A program made the translations under genes and the position numbers. This document shows positions 8,563 through 17,387 of a DNA stretch of 64,000 nt, in pieces. The stretch's first letter is position 1, and each line of letters begins with the position of its first letter. The DNA is from Legionella maioricensis (GTDB lineage Bacteria > Pseudomonadota > Gammaproteobacteria > Legionellales > Legionellaceae): assembly GCF_023618015.1 (NCBI RefSeq), contig NZ_JAJKBJ010000021.1, positions 1-64,000 on the forward strand. Direction: 5' to 3'. The notes under the pieces were generated by a model. It was not told the DNA's origin. It did not search any database and saw nothing but the letters and a program-made list of their open reading frames with translations.

Positions 8563-10808
8563 CTCATGTGTTATTAATAGGCAATCCTAATTGTGGTAAG
8601 ACGACTCTATTTAATGCGTTAACTGGCGATAATCAGCGCGTGGGAAATTGGCCAGGAGTCACGGTTGAGCAGAAGACAGGTGAGCTGTCTTTTAATGGAC
8701 AAGTCATTGGTATAACCGATTTGCCGGGGGTGTATTCCCTGGTCGCTAATGCTAAAGGTTTAAGCCAGGATGAGCAAATTGCAGCTCAGTCCATTGTGAC
8801 AATGGACTCAGATTGCATTATTAATGTTATAGATGCATGTCATGTCGAGCGACATTTATATTTAACCAGTCAAATTTTAGAGCTTGGCAAGCCGGTCATT
8901 GTGGCACTTAATATGATGGACATCGCTCAACAACGCGGTATATCTATTGATATCAAAGCATTAGAAAAACAATTAGGTTGCCCAGTTATTCCAATTCAAG
9001 CACATAAAAATATAGGTATTCCAGCCCTTCAGCAGGCATTGGTCAAGCTGCCCAAAGAAATTTCACCGCTGGTTCTTCCCGTAGCACCACTTGTTCAACA
9101 CGCATTAAGCCATCTGGAACAACAATTAATCAACAAAGGCTATAATAAGGCGCTTGCCTATTATTATTCCCGTAGACTGGCAGAAGGCGATTCTTTACTT
9201 GCGGATGAATCCATAACTATTGATTTAGCTCAATCTGAATCAGGGCTGAGTATTGATGTTTTATTAGCTGATGCTCGTTATCAGAAAATTCACCAGATTG
9301 TTTCTGTTGTCCAGAAAAAACACAGTGATGCCAGTGAGCATTTTACCGCAAAATTAGACAGAATCGTGTTACACCGTTTTTTGGCCCTTCCTATATTTTT
9401 CGCCATGATGTATTTGATGTTTTTGTTCGCTATCAACATTGGTGGAGCATTCCAGGATTTTTTTGACATCAGTACTGACACTGTTTTTGTCCAGGGTAGT
9501 GCCTGGTTGTTACAACAATGGCACGCACCTAACTGGTTAATTGCTATCATTGCAAATGGGGTCGGCAAAGGGGTCAATACTACCCTGACTTTTATTCCTG
9601 TTATTGCCGCCATGTTTTTCTTTTTATCGTTGCTGGAAACTTCTGGCTATATGGCCAGAGCGGCCTTTGTCGTCGATAAGGCCATGCGTGCCATGGGGTT
9701 GCCTGGAAAATCCTTTGTACCGATGATTGTTGGTTTTGGATGTAATGTGCCGGCTATTATGGCCGCACGTACTCTGGACTCAGAACGGGATCGTCTACTG
9801 ACTGTGATGATGAGTCCTTTCATGTCCTGTAGTGCACGTTTGGCCATTTATGCGGTATTTGTTGCTGCATTTTTTCCGACTGGTGGTCAAAATGTGGTGT
9901 TTTCTTTATATCTTGTTGGTATTTTGATGGCTGTATTCACCGGTTTTCTCTTACGCAAGACGACTTTGAAAGGTCATGCCTCACCTTTAATTTTAGAGTT
10001 GCCTGCTTATCACAGGCCTGCAATCAAACGTTTGCTTAAAGAAACAGTGCTTCGATTGAAGTTTTTTGTTTTTCGAGCCGGAAAATTAATTATCCCGATT
10101 TGCGTTATCCTGGGCGGATTGAATGCTATTACGCTGGGGGGAGGGATTAATTCTGGCGACGCCAGTGAGCAATCTTTGCTTTCTTTAATGGGGCAATGGA
10201 TTACCCCTTTATTTGCTCCCATGGGAATTCATCAGGATAATTGGCCTGCAACAGTAGGGCTATTAACTGGAATGTTGGCTAAAGAAGTTGTTGTGGGTAC
10301 TTTAAATTCGCTCTATGCTCAAGTCGGTCATTTGGGCGAAGCCGCAGCAGCACACTTTGATTTTTTGGGGGGTATTCAAGCCGCCTTGTGGTCCATTCCT
10401 CATAATTTGGCTCAATTGGGCTCGGCTTTATGGAATCCCGTAGTAGCCAGTGCAGCAGACAGCCAGTTATCTCAATCGGTATATGGAATAATGTTTCAAC
10501 GGTTTGATGGTCAAATTGGGGCCTATGCCTATTTACTCTTTGTTCTTCTGTATATTCCTTGCGTGTCAACGATGGCTGTGATTCGTCAGGAAGCAAATAA
10601 GCAATTGATGTGGATCTCAGTCATTTGGTCTTTTATTATCGCTTATATTGCTGCGGTTGTTTTTTATCAGGCGGCTACATTTTTAGAACATCCTCAGTCC
10701 AGTGGGCTTTGGATAATAAGCATGTTACTTGGTTTGATCCTCGTTCTGGTTCTGTTTTTTTATAGCGGGCAAAGCCTAAGGAGGCAAGGTGCTGCTGCAA
10801 ATACGTGA
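8559..10808 (+). CDS. feoB: FeoB ferrous iron transporter
   Basis: Inner-membrane Fe(II) uptake protein with a cytoplasmic G domain. The 749-residue protein starts with G1 GNPNCGKTTLFN, then VGNWPGVTVE (switch I), ITDLPGVYSL (G3) and LNMMD (G4), followed by an insertion domain and a helical membrane part with two Gate regions (GFGCNVPAIMAARTL and GMLAKEVVVGTLN). The conserved Cys in the first Gate region is present. Cotranscribed with feoA and feoC. In Legionella FeoB is known to be needed for ferrous iron uptake and full intracellular growth. Confidence 0.96.
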   Translation: MTHVLLIGNPNCGKTTLFNALTGDNQRVGNWPGVTVEQKTGELSFNGQVIGITDLPGVYSLVANAKGLSQDEQIAAQSIVTMDSDCIINVIDACHVERHLYLTSQILELGKPVIVALNMMDIAQQRGISIDIKALEKQLGCPVIPIQAHKNIGIPALQQALVKLPKEISPLVLPVAPLVQHALSHLEQQLINKGYNKALAYYYSRRLAEGDSLLADESITIDLAQSESGLSIDVLLADARYQKIHQIVSVVQKKHSDASEHFTAKLDRIVLHRFLALPIFFAMMYLMFLFAINIGGAFQDFFDISTDTVFVQGSAWLLQQWHAPNWLIAIIANGVGKGVNTTLTFIPVIAAMFFFLSLLETSGYMARAAFVVDKAMRAMGLPGKSFVPMIVGFGCNVPAIMAARTLDSERDRLLTVMMSPFMSCSARLAIYAVFVAAFFPTGGQNVVFSLYLVGILMAVFTGFLLRKTTLKGHASPLILELPAYHRPAIKRLLKETVLRLKFFVFRAGKLIIPICVILGGLNAITLGGGINSGDASEQSLLSLMGQWITPLFAPMGIHQDNWPATVGLLTGMLAKEVVVGTLNSLYAQVGHLGEAAAAHFDFLGGIQAALWSIPHNLAQLGSALWNPVVASAADSQLSQSVYGIMFQRFDGQIGAYAYLLFVLLYIPCVSTMAVIRQEANKQLMWISVIWSFIIAYIAAVVFYQAATFLEHPQSSGLWIISMLLGLILVLVLFFYSGQSLRRQGAAANT

Positions 10809-11031
10809 TTACATCTGTCGTGAAGGGGTAGTGAGTACCCAACAATTAACTCGAGAGTTTCATTTGGAGCTGACCGCTTTGCAACCCATGCTGGATTTAT
10901 GGGTTAGCAAAGGAACAATACGAAAATGCCAAGAGAAGGCTAATTGCCAAAGTACCTGTTTTAAATGTCGCATCCAACCACCTGAGTATTATCAATATCT
11001 TGCTCCAAGCCGAATATCGGTGATTGAATAA
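10789..11031 (+). CDS. feoC: FeoC-like winged-helix protein with a Cys cluster
   Basis: An 80-residue protein overlapping the end of feoB by 20 bases. The GTG start at 10789 is supported by TAAGGAGGC immediately upstream. The N-terminal half (IRDYICREGVVSTQQLTREF, a winged-helix pattern) matches FeoC. The C-terminal half has four Cys in the pattern C-x5-C-x3-C-x2-C, which in FeoC proteins of enterobacteria binds an iron-sulfur cluster. The likely role is protecting or regulating FeoB. Confidence 0.8.
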   Translation: MLLQIRDYICREGVVSTQQLTREFHLELTALQPMLDLWVSKGTIRKCQEKANCQSTCFKCRIQPPEYYQYLAPSRISVIE

Positions 11032-11154
11032 AATAATTCTGTTATAAGTAACTAATGTTTACGCATTTTTTACCGTTAAAAAAACTATCCTTCGTGCTCA
11101 TCAATTAAATTTGAGCTAATATAGCAATATCACCTTTTATATTTGGGTAAGAAA

Positions 11155-11778
11155 ATGGCAGAGCCCGAGATTGATAATAAACCCGGTATCAAAGAGATCT
11201 CTCTTGATCTTCGTAAATTAACGTTAGAGGAGGATTTAAATAATCCTGTAACCATAATAGAGCGGGTTTATCAAATTTGGTGGCATTGGGCCGATTTTCA
11301 TCTCTATATTTCATCACCTCACATAGAAAGAATTTCGCCACCTATCATTATTGAGCCGGAATCGATATCTGACAGCGAAGTTGAGTTTGTTTATCCTATC
11401 CATGATTCTGGAAACAAATTGTCTACGTCTAAAAGCCAAGACATGATGAGTGCCGGAATGTCGATGTGTAAATTATTTTTTACTATAGAAAAAATGATTA
11501 GTATCCTGATATCTCGCCTCCAATCTGGAGGGGTAAGTGAAGAGACAGAGGTTCAGGTTGCCTTTGGAGGGCATGAAATTGCTCAAAGAAAGGCCTTTGA
11601 ATCTATTATTAATTTAAGTTATAACGTAGTTGTCACTAACTTTGAGCCGGGTGAATGGGGCGAGCGTTATTTAGAAAATGTGAAACGAATGGCGAGCAAG
11701 TACGGCTATCCTCCTGAAGCACCGCGTGATAGCTACAAACAGTCATTTAACTCCAGCTCAGTGGGAATTAAGCGGTAA
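11155..11778 (+). CDS. Unknown acidic soluble protein
   Basis: A 207-residue protein I do not recognise. The ATG at 11155 is preceded by a weak GGGTAAG; an earlier TTG at 11143 is less likely. It has no signal peptide or transmembrane segment. Aromatic residues cluster in VYQIWWHWADFHLYIS, and an SISDSEVEFVYPIHD acidic stretch follows. The C-terminus is Ser- and Lys-rich (SYKQSFNSSSVGIKR). It stands alone with its own spacer after feoC and is convergent with the RDD gene. Legionella-specific or a secreted substrate is possible; nothing proves it. Confidence 0.6.
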   Translation: MAEPEIDNKPGIKEISLDLRKLTLEEDLNNPVTIIERVYQIWWHWADFHLYISSPHIERISPPIIIEPESISDSEVEFVYPIHDSGNKLSTSKSQDMMSAGMSMCKLFFTIEKMISILISRLQSGGVSEETEVQVAFGGHEIAQRKAFESIINLSYNVVVTNFEPGEWGERYLENVKRMASKYGYPPEAPRDSYKQSFNSSSVGIKR

Positions 11779-11794
11779 TCAAAGAGAAGTGCTT

Positions 11795-12199
11795 TCAGGG
11801 GATTGTCCTGAGAGCACTGCCATTCATAATAAAATCTGTCTTAGTCCATCGATTCAACAAGGTGTAGTTCCCAGTGAAGTAAAAAGGGGCGATAAGTATT
11901 GCCGGCAAGAAACACAGGATACGGGCGAGAATTTGTGGTGTTGATAGCCTTTGCTGAGTCAGCCCGACTAATTTAAGTCGCCATGCTCTCATTCCTAAAG
12001 TTTGTCCGCCGAATTTCATAGAACTGTAATAATAAAGCAATGCTCCACAGACAAGAATGAATTGGTACCAGGGCGTTTCTGGGGGAACAGCCTGCCCACG
12101 ATTAAATAAAACGATTATGCCTGTTAAAATAAAAAGTAGGGCTAATACAGTAATGGTATCATAGAGCAGTGCACCGATGTATCTTATAAAAAATATCAT
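11795..12199 (-). CDS. RDD-family membrane protein
   Basis: A 134-residue inner-membrane protein of the RDD family (Pfam RDD): RYIGALLYDTITVLALLFI in the first helix holds the Arg and Asp-type signature, then a second helix, FGGQTLGMRAWRLKLV after it (highly typical), and a third helix LARILCFLPAILIAPFYF. I prefer the ATG at 12199, which has AAAGG upstream, over the in-frame ATG at 12229. The role is unknown; the family is proposed to move ions or small solutes. Convergent with the gene at 11155. Confidence 0.85.
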   Translation of the reverse strand: MIFFIRYIGALLYDTITVLALLFILTGIIVLFNRGQAVPPETPWYQFILVCGALLYYYSSMKFGGQTLGMRAWRLKLVGLTQQRLSTPQILARILCFLPAILIAPFYFTGNYTLLNRWTKTDFIMNGSALRTIP

Positions 12200-12323
12200 T
12201 TGGATTACCTTTTCAATTAAAATTCTCATCCTGAGCGTAGTGCTTCTAAAGCCTTAGTTGACAAAATACCTGGAGTAACGATTAGAAGAACAAGCCTGTT
12301 TTGAATATTTTCTCTTAGCACCT

Positions 12324-12417
12324 ACGTCCCATGACTTGTTCGCGGGATCCAAGAGATCTTGAAATAAGCGCAAATCCTAGATTATATCCTAGATCCCACG
12401 AACAAGTCTCGGGACGT
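12324..12417. repeat. Long imperfect inverted repeat
   Basis: A 26-base left arm (12324-12349, starting ACGTCCC and ending GGGATC) pairs with a right arm at 12392-12417 (GATCCCACG...GGGACGT) with three mismatches around a 42-base loop. There is no gene in 12230-12514. It looks like a palindromic noncoding repeat between two genes on the minus strand. Confidence 0.6.
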
Positions 12418-12514
12418 CACAGTACAAAGCGATAGCATTAAATATTAATAGACCCGAACTGATTCTTAAATTTTGAATTCCTATATCTAAAAATCACGCA
12501 ATATCACGTACTAA

Positions 12515-13645
12515 TTAGTTATGCATTGTTTTGGCCACAAAATTCAGGCTATCAATGTATAATTTACTTAAATCCTGCCCGTTAAAATGATGTTTTGAAA
12601 CATCTTCCCAGTGCCCTTCTTCATAAGCAACGACTAAAGACAGAAGCTCTCCAAGAGGACCAGTATTGTTTGTCAGTGCATTTTTCAGTTCCTCCGTCAG
12701 CGTAATTTGACTTATTAATTCTGGCATTGGTTTATTGATTAAACAGTCCAGGATAGACAACAATCCAGCCGTATAGGCACTTTGGCTCGTCACTTGGGGA
12801 GTAGTTTTGGCCAGCTCTTCAGCCATATGGGCTCTGATTAATCCTGACTCTAGTATTTCAATTGGTTTATCAGAAATATTTTTCATAGATAACAGCATAA
12901 TCCAATTTTTTAAATGGATTATTCCAATACGAGCAATTGCCTGCTCAATTGACTCTATTGACTGACCACCAGAGAACTCCAGGGAGTTTGTTATTTTAAG
13001 GAGTTGGAAACTTAACAAGGGATCGCTTTGGATTATCGTGGAGACTTCATTAAAATCACAATCTTCATGTTGCAGTGTTTGAATAAGATGTAACAGATTT
13101 AACTTATTGGCAGCGACATCGGTCGAATCATTTTTCAGCGGTTTAAATAAGAAATCACCGCAATAATAATCCATTGTCATTGCTTTACATTTATCAAAAC
13201 TGATTGGTTTATTAAGATTATAAGCGATTACTTTACGATTGTTTGCTTTAGAGAACTGGACTACTTTAGTAACATCCGCCCTACTCATTAATTGCTCAGA
13301 AAGAGCAATGTATTCGGCAAAATTTAACCATGCTAGCTGTTGGGGGGTATTAATCAGCAAGGCTATTGAAAATAAGGATTCCTGCAATTCAGTTAAGGAA
13401 TAGGTGGTTTCAATTTCATCTGCCTGAATTTTTAAAATAATGGGATTATCCATCGGAGGATCGGCTTCCTCCAGAGCAGCTTTTAAAGCAAAGGGAACAA
13501 ACAAAGGCAACTGGGTATCCGAGTTATAAATGAGCTCAAAAAGAGTATCGGTTACTTCCTCATTAAGTTTTAAATTTTGATATGATAAAATTTCAAAGGC
13601 TACACATTTTAATTGTTGATTGTAAATCGGCCTTTTAACCAGCAT
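12515..13645 (-). CDS. EAL-like/HDOD signal transduction protein
   Basis: A 376-residue protein of the YuxH-like EAL-HDOD class. Residues 1 to about 190 look like a degenerate EAL domain: it begins KRPIYNQQLKCVAFEILSYQN, keeping the E-x-L core, but the DDFGTG-type catalytic loops of active phosphodiesterases are not visible. From about 190 an HDOD domain follows (IIQSDPLLSFQLLKITNS, IARIGIIHLKNWIMLLSM), which lacks HD metal ligands by definition. Such proteins act in cyclic-di-GMP or stress signalling without catalysis. A GAGGTCG binding site supports the ATG. It is divergent from sdhC. Confidence 0.82.
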   Translation of the reverse strand: MLVKRPIYNQQLKCVAFEILSYQNLKLNEEVTDTLFELIYNSDTQLPLFVPFALKAALEEADPPMDNPIILKIQADEIETTYSLTELQESLFSIALLINTPQQLAWLNFAEYIALSEQLMSRADVTKVVQFSKANNRKVIAYNLNKPISFDKCKAMTMDYYCGDFLFKPLKNDSTDVAANKLNLLHLIQTLQHEDCDFNEVSTIIQSDPLLSFQLLKITNSLEFSGGQSIESIEQAIARIGIIHLKNWIMLLSMKNISDKPIEILESGLIRAHMAEELAKTTPQVTSQSAYTAGLLSILDCLINKPMPELISQITLTEELKNALTNNTGPLGELLSLVVAYEEGHWEDVSKHHFNGQDLSKLYIDSLNFVAKTMHN

Positions 13646-13733
13646 ATCGACCTCAAAATAATCATTTTATTTAATCATAGTACTGGTTTTAATAATTGAC
13701 CAGAAGAGGATGCATTTTACTTTACGACTTAAC

Positions 13734-13762
13734 TTTGCGTGATAAAAACAGAGTGCTATACT
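13734..13762 (+). promoter_or_regulatory. Candidate promoter of the sdhCDAB operon
   Basis: TTTGCG (13734-13739), a 17-base spacer and TATACT (13757-13762) form a plausible sigma-70 promoter about 200 bases upstream of sdhC. The noncoding stretch 13646-13961 also holds the promoter for the divergent HDOD gene; no clear repeat is seen in it. Confidence 0.45.
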
Positions 13763-13961
13763 TCGCGGGCACGTATTGAAATTTAGTTGTTCTAAATTGT
13801 ACTATCTCTACCTGATTTGTTGTTTTTAGCAAAATGAGTGTCAATAAAGTTAGGGTTGGAGTAAAAAAATCATCATAAGGATAGTGATGAGAATGAACTT
13901 ATTCGAGTTGTATTTGGGAAGGTGCTCTATTTAAAACATTTTCATGAGGAAGAAACAAATA

Positions 13962-14336
13962 GTGAACAAGAAAAGACCGGTTAATCTTGATTTAGGTAGT
14001 TTGAAATTTCCTCCTATGGCTATTGCTTCTATATTACATAGGATTTCAGGGCTAGTATTATTTATACTGCTCCCCGTTATGTTATTTATTCTTGGAAAGT
14101 CTTTGCAATCCGAAGAGGTTTTTGCACAGACCAAATCCATGTTAAACAGTCCTTATTATAAATTAGCATTATGGGCTTTTAGCGCCGCCATGTTTTACCA
14201 TGTACTTGCTGGAATAAGGCATCTTATTATGGATATGGGGTTTGGGGAGCATCTTAAGACAGCACGCCTCAGCGCTCTTTTTGTTATCGTTCTTTCTGTT
14301 ATTTTGACACTCTTTCTAGGAATTTGGATATGGTAA
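13962..14336 (+). CDS. sdhC: Succinate dehydrogenase cytochrome b556 subunit SdhC
   Basis: Membrane anchor of complex II that binds haem b and quinone. The start region KKRPVNLDLGSLKFPPMAIASILHRISG carries the SdhC signature including the quinone-site Ser and Arg, and YHVLAGIRHLIMD carries the haem-ligand His. Three transmembrane helices are visible. I prefer GTG at 13962, with GAGGAAG nine bases before it, over the ATG at 13944, which has no binding site; the length is then 124 residues. The stop overlaps the sdhD start. Confidence 0.93.
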   Translation: MNKKRPVNLDLGSLKFPPMAIASILHRISGLVLFILLPVMLFILGKSLQSEEVFAQTKSMLNSPYYKLALWAFSAAMFYHVLAGIRHLIMDMGFGEHLKTARLSALFVIVLSVILTLFLGIWIW

Positions 14337-14677
14337 ATAATGTCACCAGTTTAACAGGTAATGGGTTAAAAGATTGGTTGATTCAACGAGCTACTGCAGT
14401 ATATTTTGCAGTGTATACCATTTTTTTATTTGTTTTCTTACTCTTACACCCTGATTTAAATTTTGCACAATGGCATGAATTGTTTGCCAATCATGTGTTC
14501 CAGATTGCAACAGCAATTGGGTTATTAGCACTTTCATTGCATGCCTGGATAGGTATTTGGACAGTAACTACAGATTATATCAACTGTACTGCTATACGCG
14601 TATCAGTACAATTGGTGGTTGTTTTATGGCTCCTTAGTCAGTTTATTTGGGGCTTAATGATCGTTTGGGGACAATGA
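14330..14677 (+). CDS. sdhD: Succinate dehydrogenase membrane anchor SdhD
   Basis: Second membrane anchor of complex II. The 115-residue protein has three helices, the N-terminal [15 protein letters not shown] (conserved Arg near the quinone) and the [15 protein letters not shown] segment with the haem-ligand His and quinone-side Asp-Tyr. The ATG at 14330 overlaps the sdhC stop, and its own stop overlaps the sdhA start, so sdhC-D-A are translationally coupled. Confidence 0.94.
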   Translation: MVNNVTSLTGNGLKDWLIQRATAVYFAVYTIFLFVFLLLHPDLNFAQWHELFANHVFQIATAIGLLALSLHAWIGIWTVTTDYINCTAIRVSVQLVVVLWLLSQFIWGLMIVWGQ

Positions 14678-16449
14678 GCATGGCAATTGCACGTAACACA
14701 TTTGATGCAGTAATTATTGGTGCTGGTGGCGCTGGAATGCGCGCAGCATTGCAGATGGCTAATTCCGGTTTAAAGGTCGCTCTCTTATCTAAAGTATTTC
14801 CAACTCGTTCTCATACTGTTTCAGCTCAAGGTGGAATTACTTCGGCGCTTGGCAATGCTCATGAAGATGATTGGCGTTGGCATATGTACGATACCGTTAA
14901 AGGAGCAGATTATATTGGTGATCAGGACTGTATTGAGTATCTGTGTAAAACTGGACCTGAAGCCGTCTATGAGTTAGAGCATATGGGCCTGCCTTTTTCA
15001 CGCATGGATAATGGTAAAATTTATCAGCGTCAATTCGGCGGTCAGTCAAAGAATTTTGGCGGCGAACAAGCAGCTCGGACTTGTGCTGCGGCAGATAGAA
15101 CAGGCCACGCCTTATTACATACTCTGTATCAGCAAAATTTAAAGGCAAAAACGCACGTGTTTAGTGAGTGGTATGCTCTTGATTTTGTTAGAGACTCTCA
15201 CGGACACATTGCCGGTGTTACCGCAATGAATATTGAGTCCGGTGAAGTTGTGTTCTTTCAAACACGTGTCTGTATTCTTGCTACTGGTGGCGCTGGCCGT
15301 ATTTACCAATCGACAACCAATGCATTCATTAATACTGGCGACGGCTTTGGGATGGCTTTAAGAGCGGGTATCCCATTGCAGGATATGGAAATGTGGCAAT
15401 TCCATCCAACCGGAATAGCTGGAGCTGGTACTTTGGTAACTGAAGGCTGTCGTGGTGAAGGGGGCTATTTAATTAACAAAGACGGCGAGCGTTTTATGGA
15501 ACGTTACGCGCCTCGCGTTAAAGATTTGGCATCACGCGACGTGGTAGCTCGTTCGATGGCTTTGGAGATTCGTGCTGGTAAAGGTTTTGATCCTAAAGGT
15601 ATCGATCATGTCAAACTCAAGTTGGATCACTTGGGGGCGGATCTTATTATGAAACGTCTTCCAGGGATTCGTGAGCTTTCTATGAAGTTCGCTGGCGTAG
15701 ATCCTATTTTAGAACCTATACCCGTTGTTCCCACCTGCCATTACAGTATGGGTGGAATACCGACGAATATGTACGGACAAGTAATTACCAAAAGTAATGG
15801 TGAAGAACATGTGGTAGAAGGTTTATACGCTGTCGGTGAGTGTGCTTGTGTTTCAGTGCACGGTGCTAATCGTTTAGGTGGTAATTCTTTGTTGGATTTG
15901 GTTGTTTTTGGTCGAGCCGCAGGCCTACATGTAGAAGAGTTATGGCAGTCAAATCAATTACCGGATATGCCTTATATCAGCGAAGATGATATTGCTGCCT
16001 CTTTGGTTCGTTACGGCCGTTGGGAGCAATCAAAAGATGGTGATAGTCCTGCAGTGATTCGTGATGAAATGCAACGAGTAATGCAAGAAGATTTTGGCGT
16101 GTTCCGAACAGGAGAGGTAATGGCTTCCGGTTTAAAACGCTTGCAAGCGCTGCGTGAGCGCTTGGCTCATGCCAAATTGGATGATAAAAGTCATACTTTT
16201 AATACAGAGCGTGTCGGTGCTTTAGAATTAGATAATTTAATGGCAACAGCTTATGCTACGGCACAATCGGCAATTGCTCGAACAGAAAGCCGGGGAGCAC
16301 ACAGTCGGGAAGATTTCCCAGCACGAGATGATGCGAACTGGATTAAACATACATTGTATTTTGAGGAAGGTGAGGTAATCGATTATCGTCCTGTGAATAC
16401 GTCACCTAAACATGTCGAGCCTTTAGAGCCGAAAGAACGCGTTTACTAA
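14674..16449 (+). CDS. sdhA: Succinate dehydrogenase flavoprotein SdhA
   Basis: Catalytic subunit oxidising succinate to fumarate. The 591-residue protein has the dinucleotide-binding [16 protein letters not shown], the flavin-linked His in [11 protein letters not shown] (His near residue 47), [22 protein letters not shown] (substrate site) and the C-terminal [19 protein letters not shown]. The ATG at 14674 overlaps the sdhD stop; an ATG two codons later at 14680 is also possible and has better spacing from the GGGG at 14667-14670. Confidence 0.97.
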   Translation: MSMAIARNTFDAVIIGAGGAGMRAALQMANSGLKVALLSKVFPTRSHTVSAQGGITSALGNAHEDDWRWHMYDTVKGADYIGDQDCIEYLCKTGPEAVYELEHMGLPFSRMDNGKIYQRQFGGQSKNFGGEQAARTCAAADRTGHALLHTLYQQNLKAKTHVFSEWYALDFVRDSHGHIAGVTAMNIESGEVVFFQTRVCILATGGAGRIYQSTTNAFINTGDGFGMALRAGIPLQDMEMWQFHPTGIAGAGTLVTEGCRGEGGYLINKDGERFMERYAPRVKDLASRDVVARSMALEIRAGKGFDPKGIDHVKLKLDHLGADLIMKRLPGIRELSMKFAGVDPILEPIPVVPTCHYSMGGIPTNMYGQVITKSNGEEHVVEGLYAVGECACVSVHGANRLGGNSLLDLVVFGRAAGLHVEELWQSNQLPDMPYISEDDIAASLVRYGRWEQSKDGDSPAVIRDEMQRVMQEDFGVFRTGEVMASGLKRLQALRERLAHAKLDDKSHTFNTERVGALELDNLMATAYATAQSAIARTESRGAHSREDFPARDDANWIKHTLYFEEGEVIDYRPVNTSPKHVEPLEPKERVY

Positions 16450-16461
16450 AGAGGATATATC

Positions 16462-17184
16462 ATGGCCGATAGTAGAAATTTAATCCTGTCAATTTATCGC
16501 TATAATCCTGAGGTGGATGCAGAGCCTTATATGAAAGATTATGAGCTGGCAATACCTGCTAAAAGCGATCCCATGCTGCTCACTTTGCTGGAGCGCTTGA
16601 AGGCAGAACAGGATTCATCGATAACTTATAGAAGATCATGTCGAGAAGGGGTATGTGGTTCTGATGGTATGAATATCAATGGAACCAATGGATTGGCTTG
16701 CATCACTCACGTTTCAGATTTAAAGACAGATAAAATCGTGATTCGCCCATTACCAGGGTTTCCGGTGATACGTGATTTAGCAGTTGATATGTCGCAGTTC
16801 TATCAGCAATATGAGCGTATAGAGCCCTATTTGCAAAATGATGAGGTCGCCCCCGCTCAGGAACGGTTACAATCTCCTGAAGAGCGAGCTCAACTGGATG
16901 GACTTTATGAGTGTATTTTATGTGCTTGTTGCACAAGCTCATGTCCATCATTCTGGTGGAATCCGGAAAAATTTGTTGGCCCTGCTGGACTGTTACAAGC
17001 AAGGCGATTTTTAGCAGACAGTCGTGATAAAGCAACAGAACACCGTTTGGATAAATTACAAGATCCATTTAGTGTATTCCGTTGTCGTACTATTATGAAT
17101 TGCACGAATGTATGCCCGAAAGGACTCAATCCATCGCAAGCGATTGCCAAAATTCGCACACAAATGTTGACGCAGGAAACTTAA
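16462..17184 (+). CDS. sdhB: Succinate dehydrogenase iron-sulfur subunit SdhB
   Basis: Carries electrons from FAD to quinone. The 240-residue protein has the 2Fe-2S ligands in SCREGVCGSDGMNINGTNG (with the later Cys in LACITH), the 4Fe-4S motif CILCACCTSSCPS and the 3Fe-4S region CRTIMNCTNVCPKGLNP. The usual length is about 235-240. Twelve bases after sdhA with GAGGATAT as binding site; last gene of sdhCDAB. Confidence 0.97.
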   Translation: MADSRNLILSIYRYNPEVDAEPYMKDYELAIPAKSDPMLLTLLERLKAEQDSSITYRRSCREGVCGSDGMNINGTNGLACITHVSDLKTDKIVIRPLPGFPVIRDLAVDMSQFYQQYERIEPYLQNDEVAPAQERLQSPEERAQLDGLYECILCACCTSSCPSFWWNPEKFVGPAGLLQARRFLADSRDKATEHRLDKLQDPFSVFRCRTIMNCTNVCPKGLNPSQAIAKIRTQMLTQET

Positions 17185-17249
17185 TATATAATTTTTTTGT
17201 TACTCAGCTAATATCTGAGTCATTGCCATAAGTTAAATGAGTATTGTCC

Positions 17250-17267
17250 TTCCCACTAAGGTGGGAA
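17250..17267 (+). terminator. Hairpin after sdhB, weak terminator candidate
   Basis: TTCCCAC-taag-GTGGGAA is a perfect 7-bp stem 65 bases after the sdhB stop, followed by a pyrimidine-rich but not T-only stretch (TCCTTCT). It may reduce readthrough from sdh into sucA. Confidence 0.4.
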
Positions 17268-17387
17268 TCCTTCTCTGGGTGCATTATGCTCTATCAGAAA
17301 TGGATTAGCTAAAGTATGAGGGATAAGTTTAATGAGATTTCGTTGGCCTTATGACGTGAGACTTGGGTAAACCGTTTGGAGAAAATA

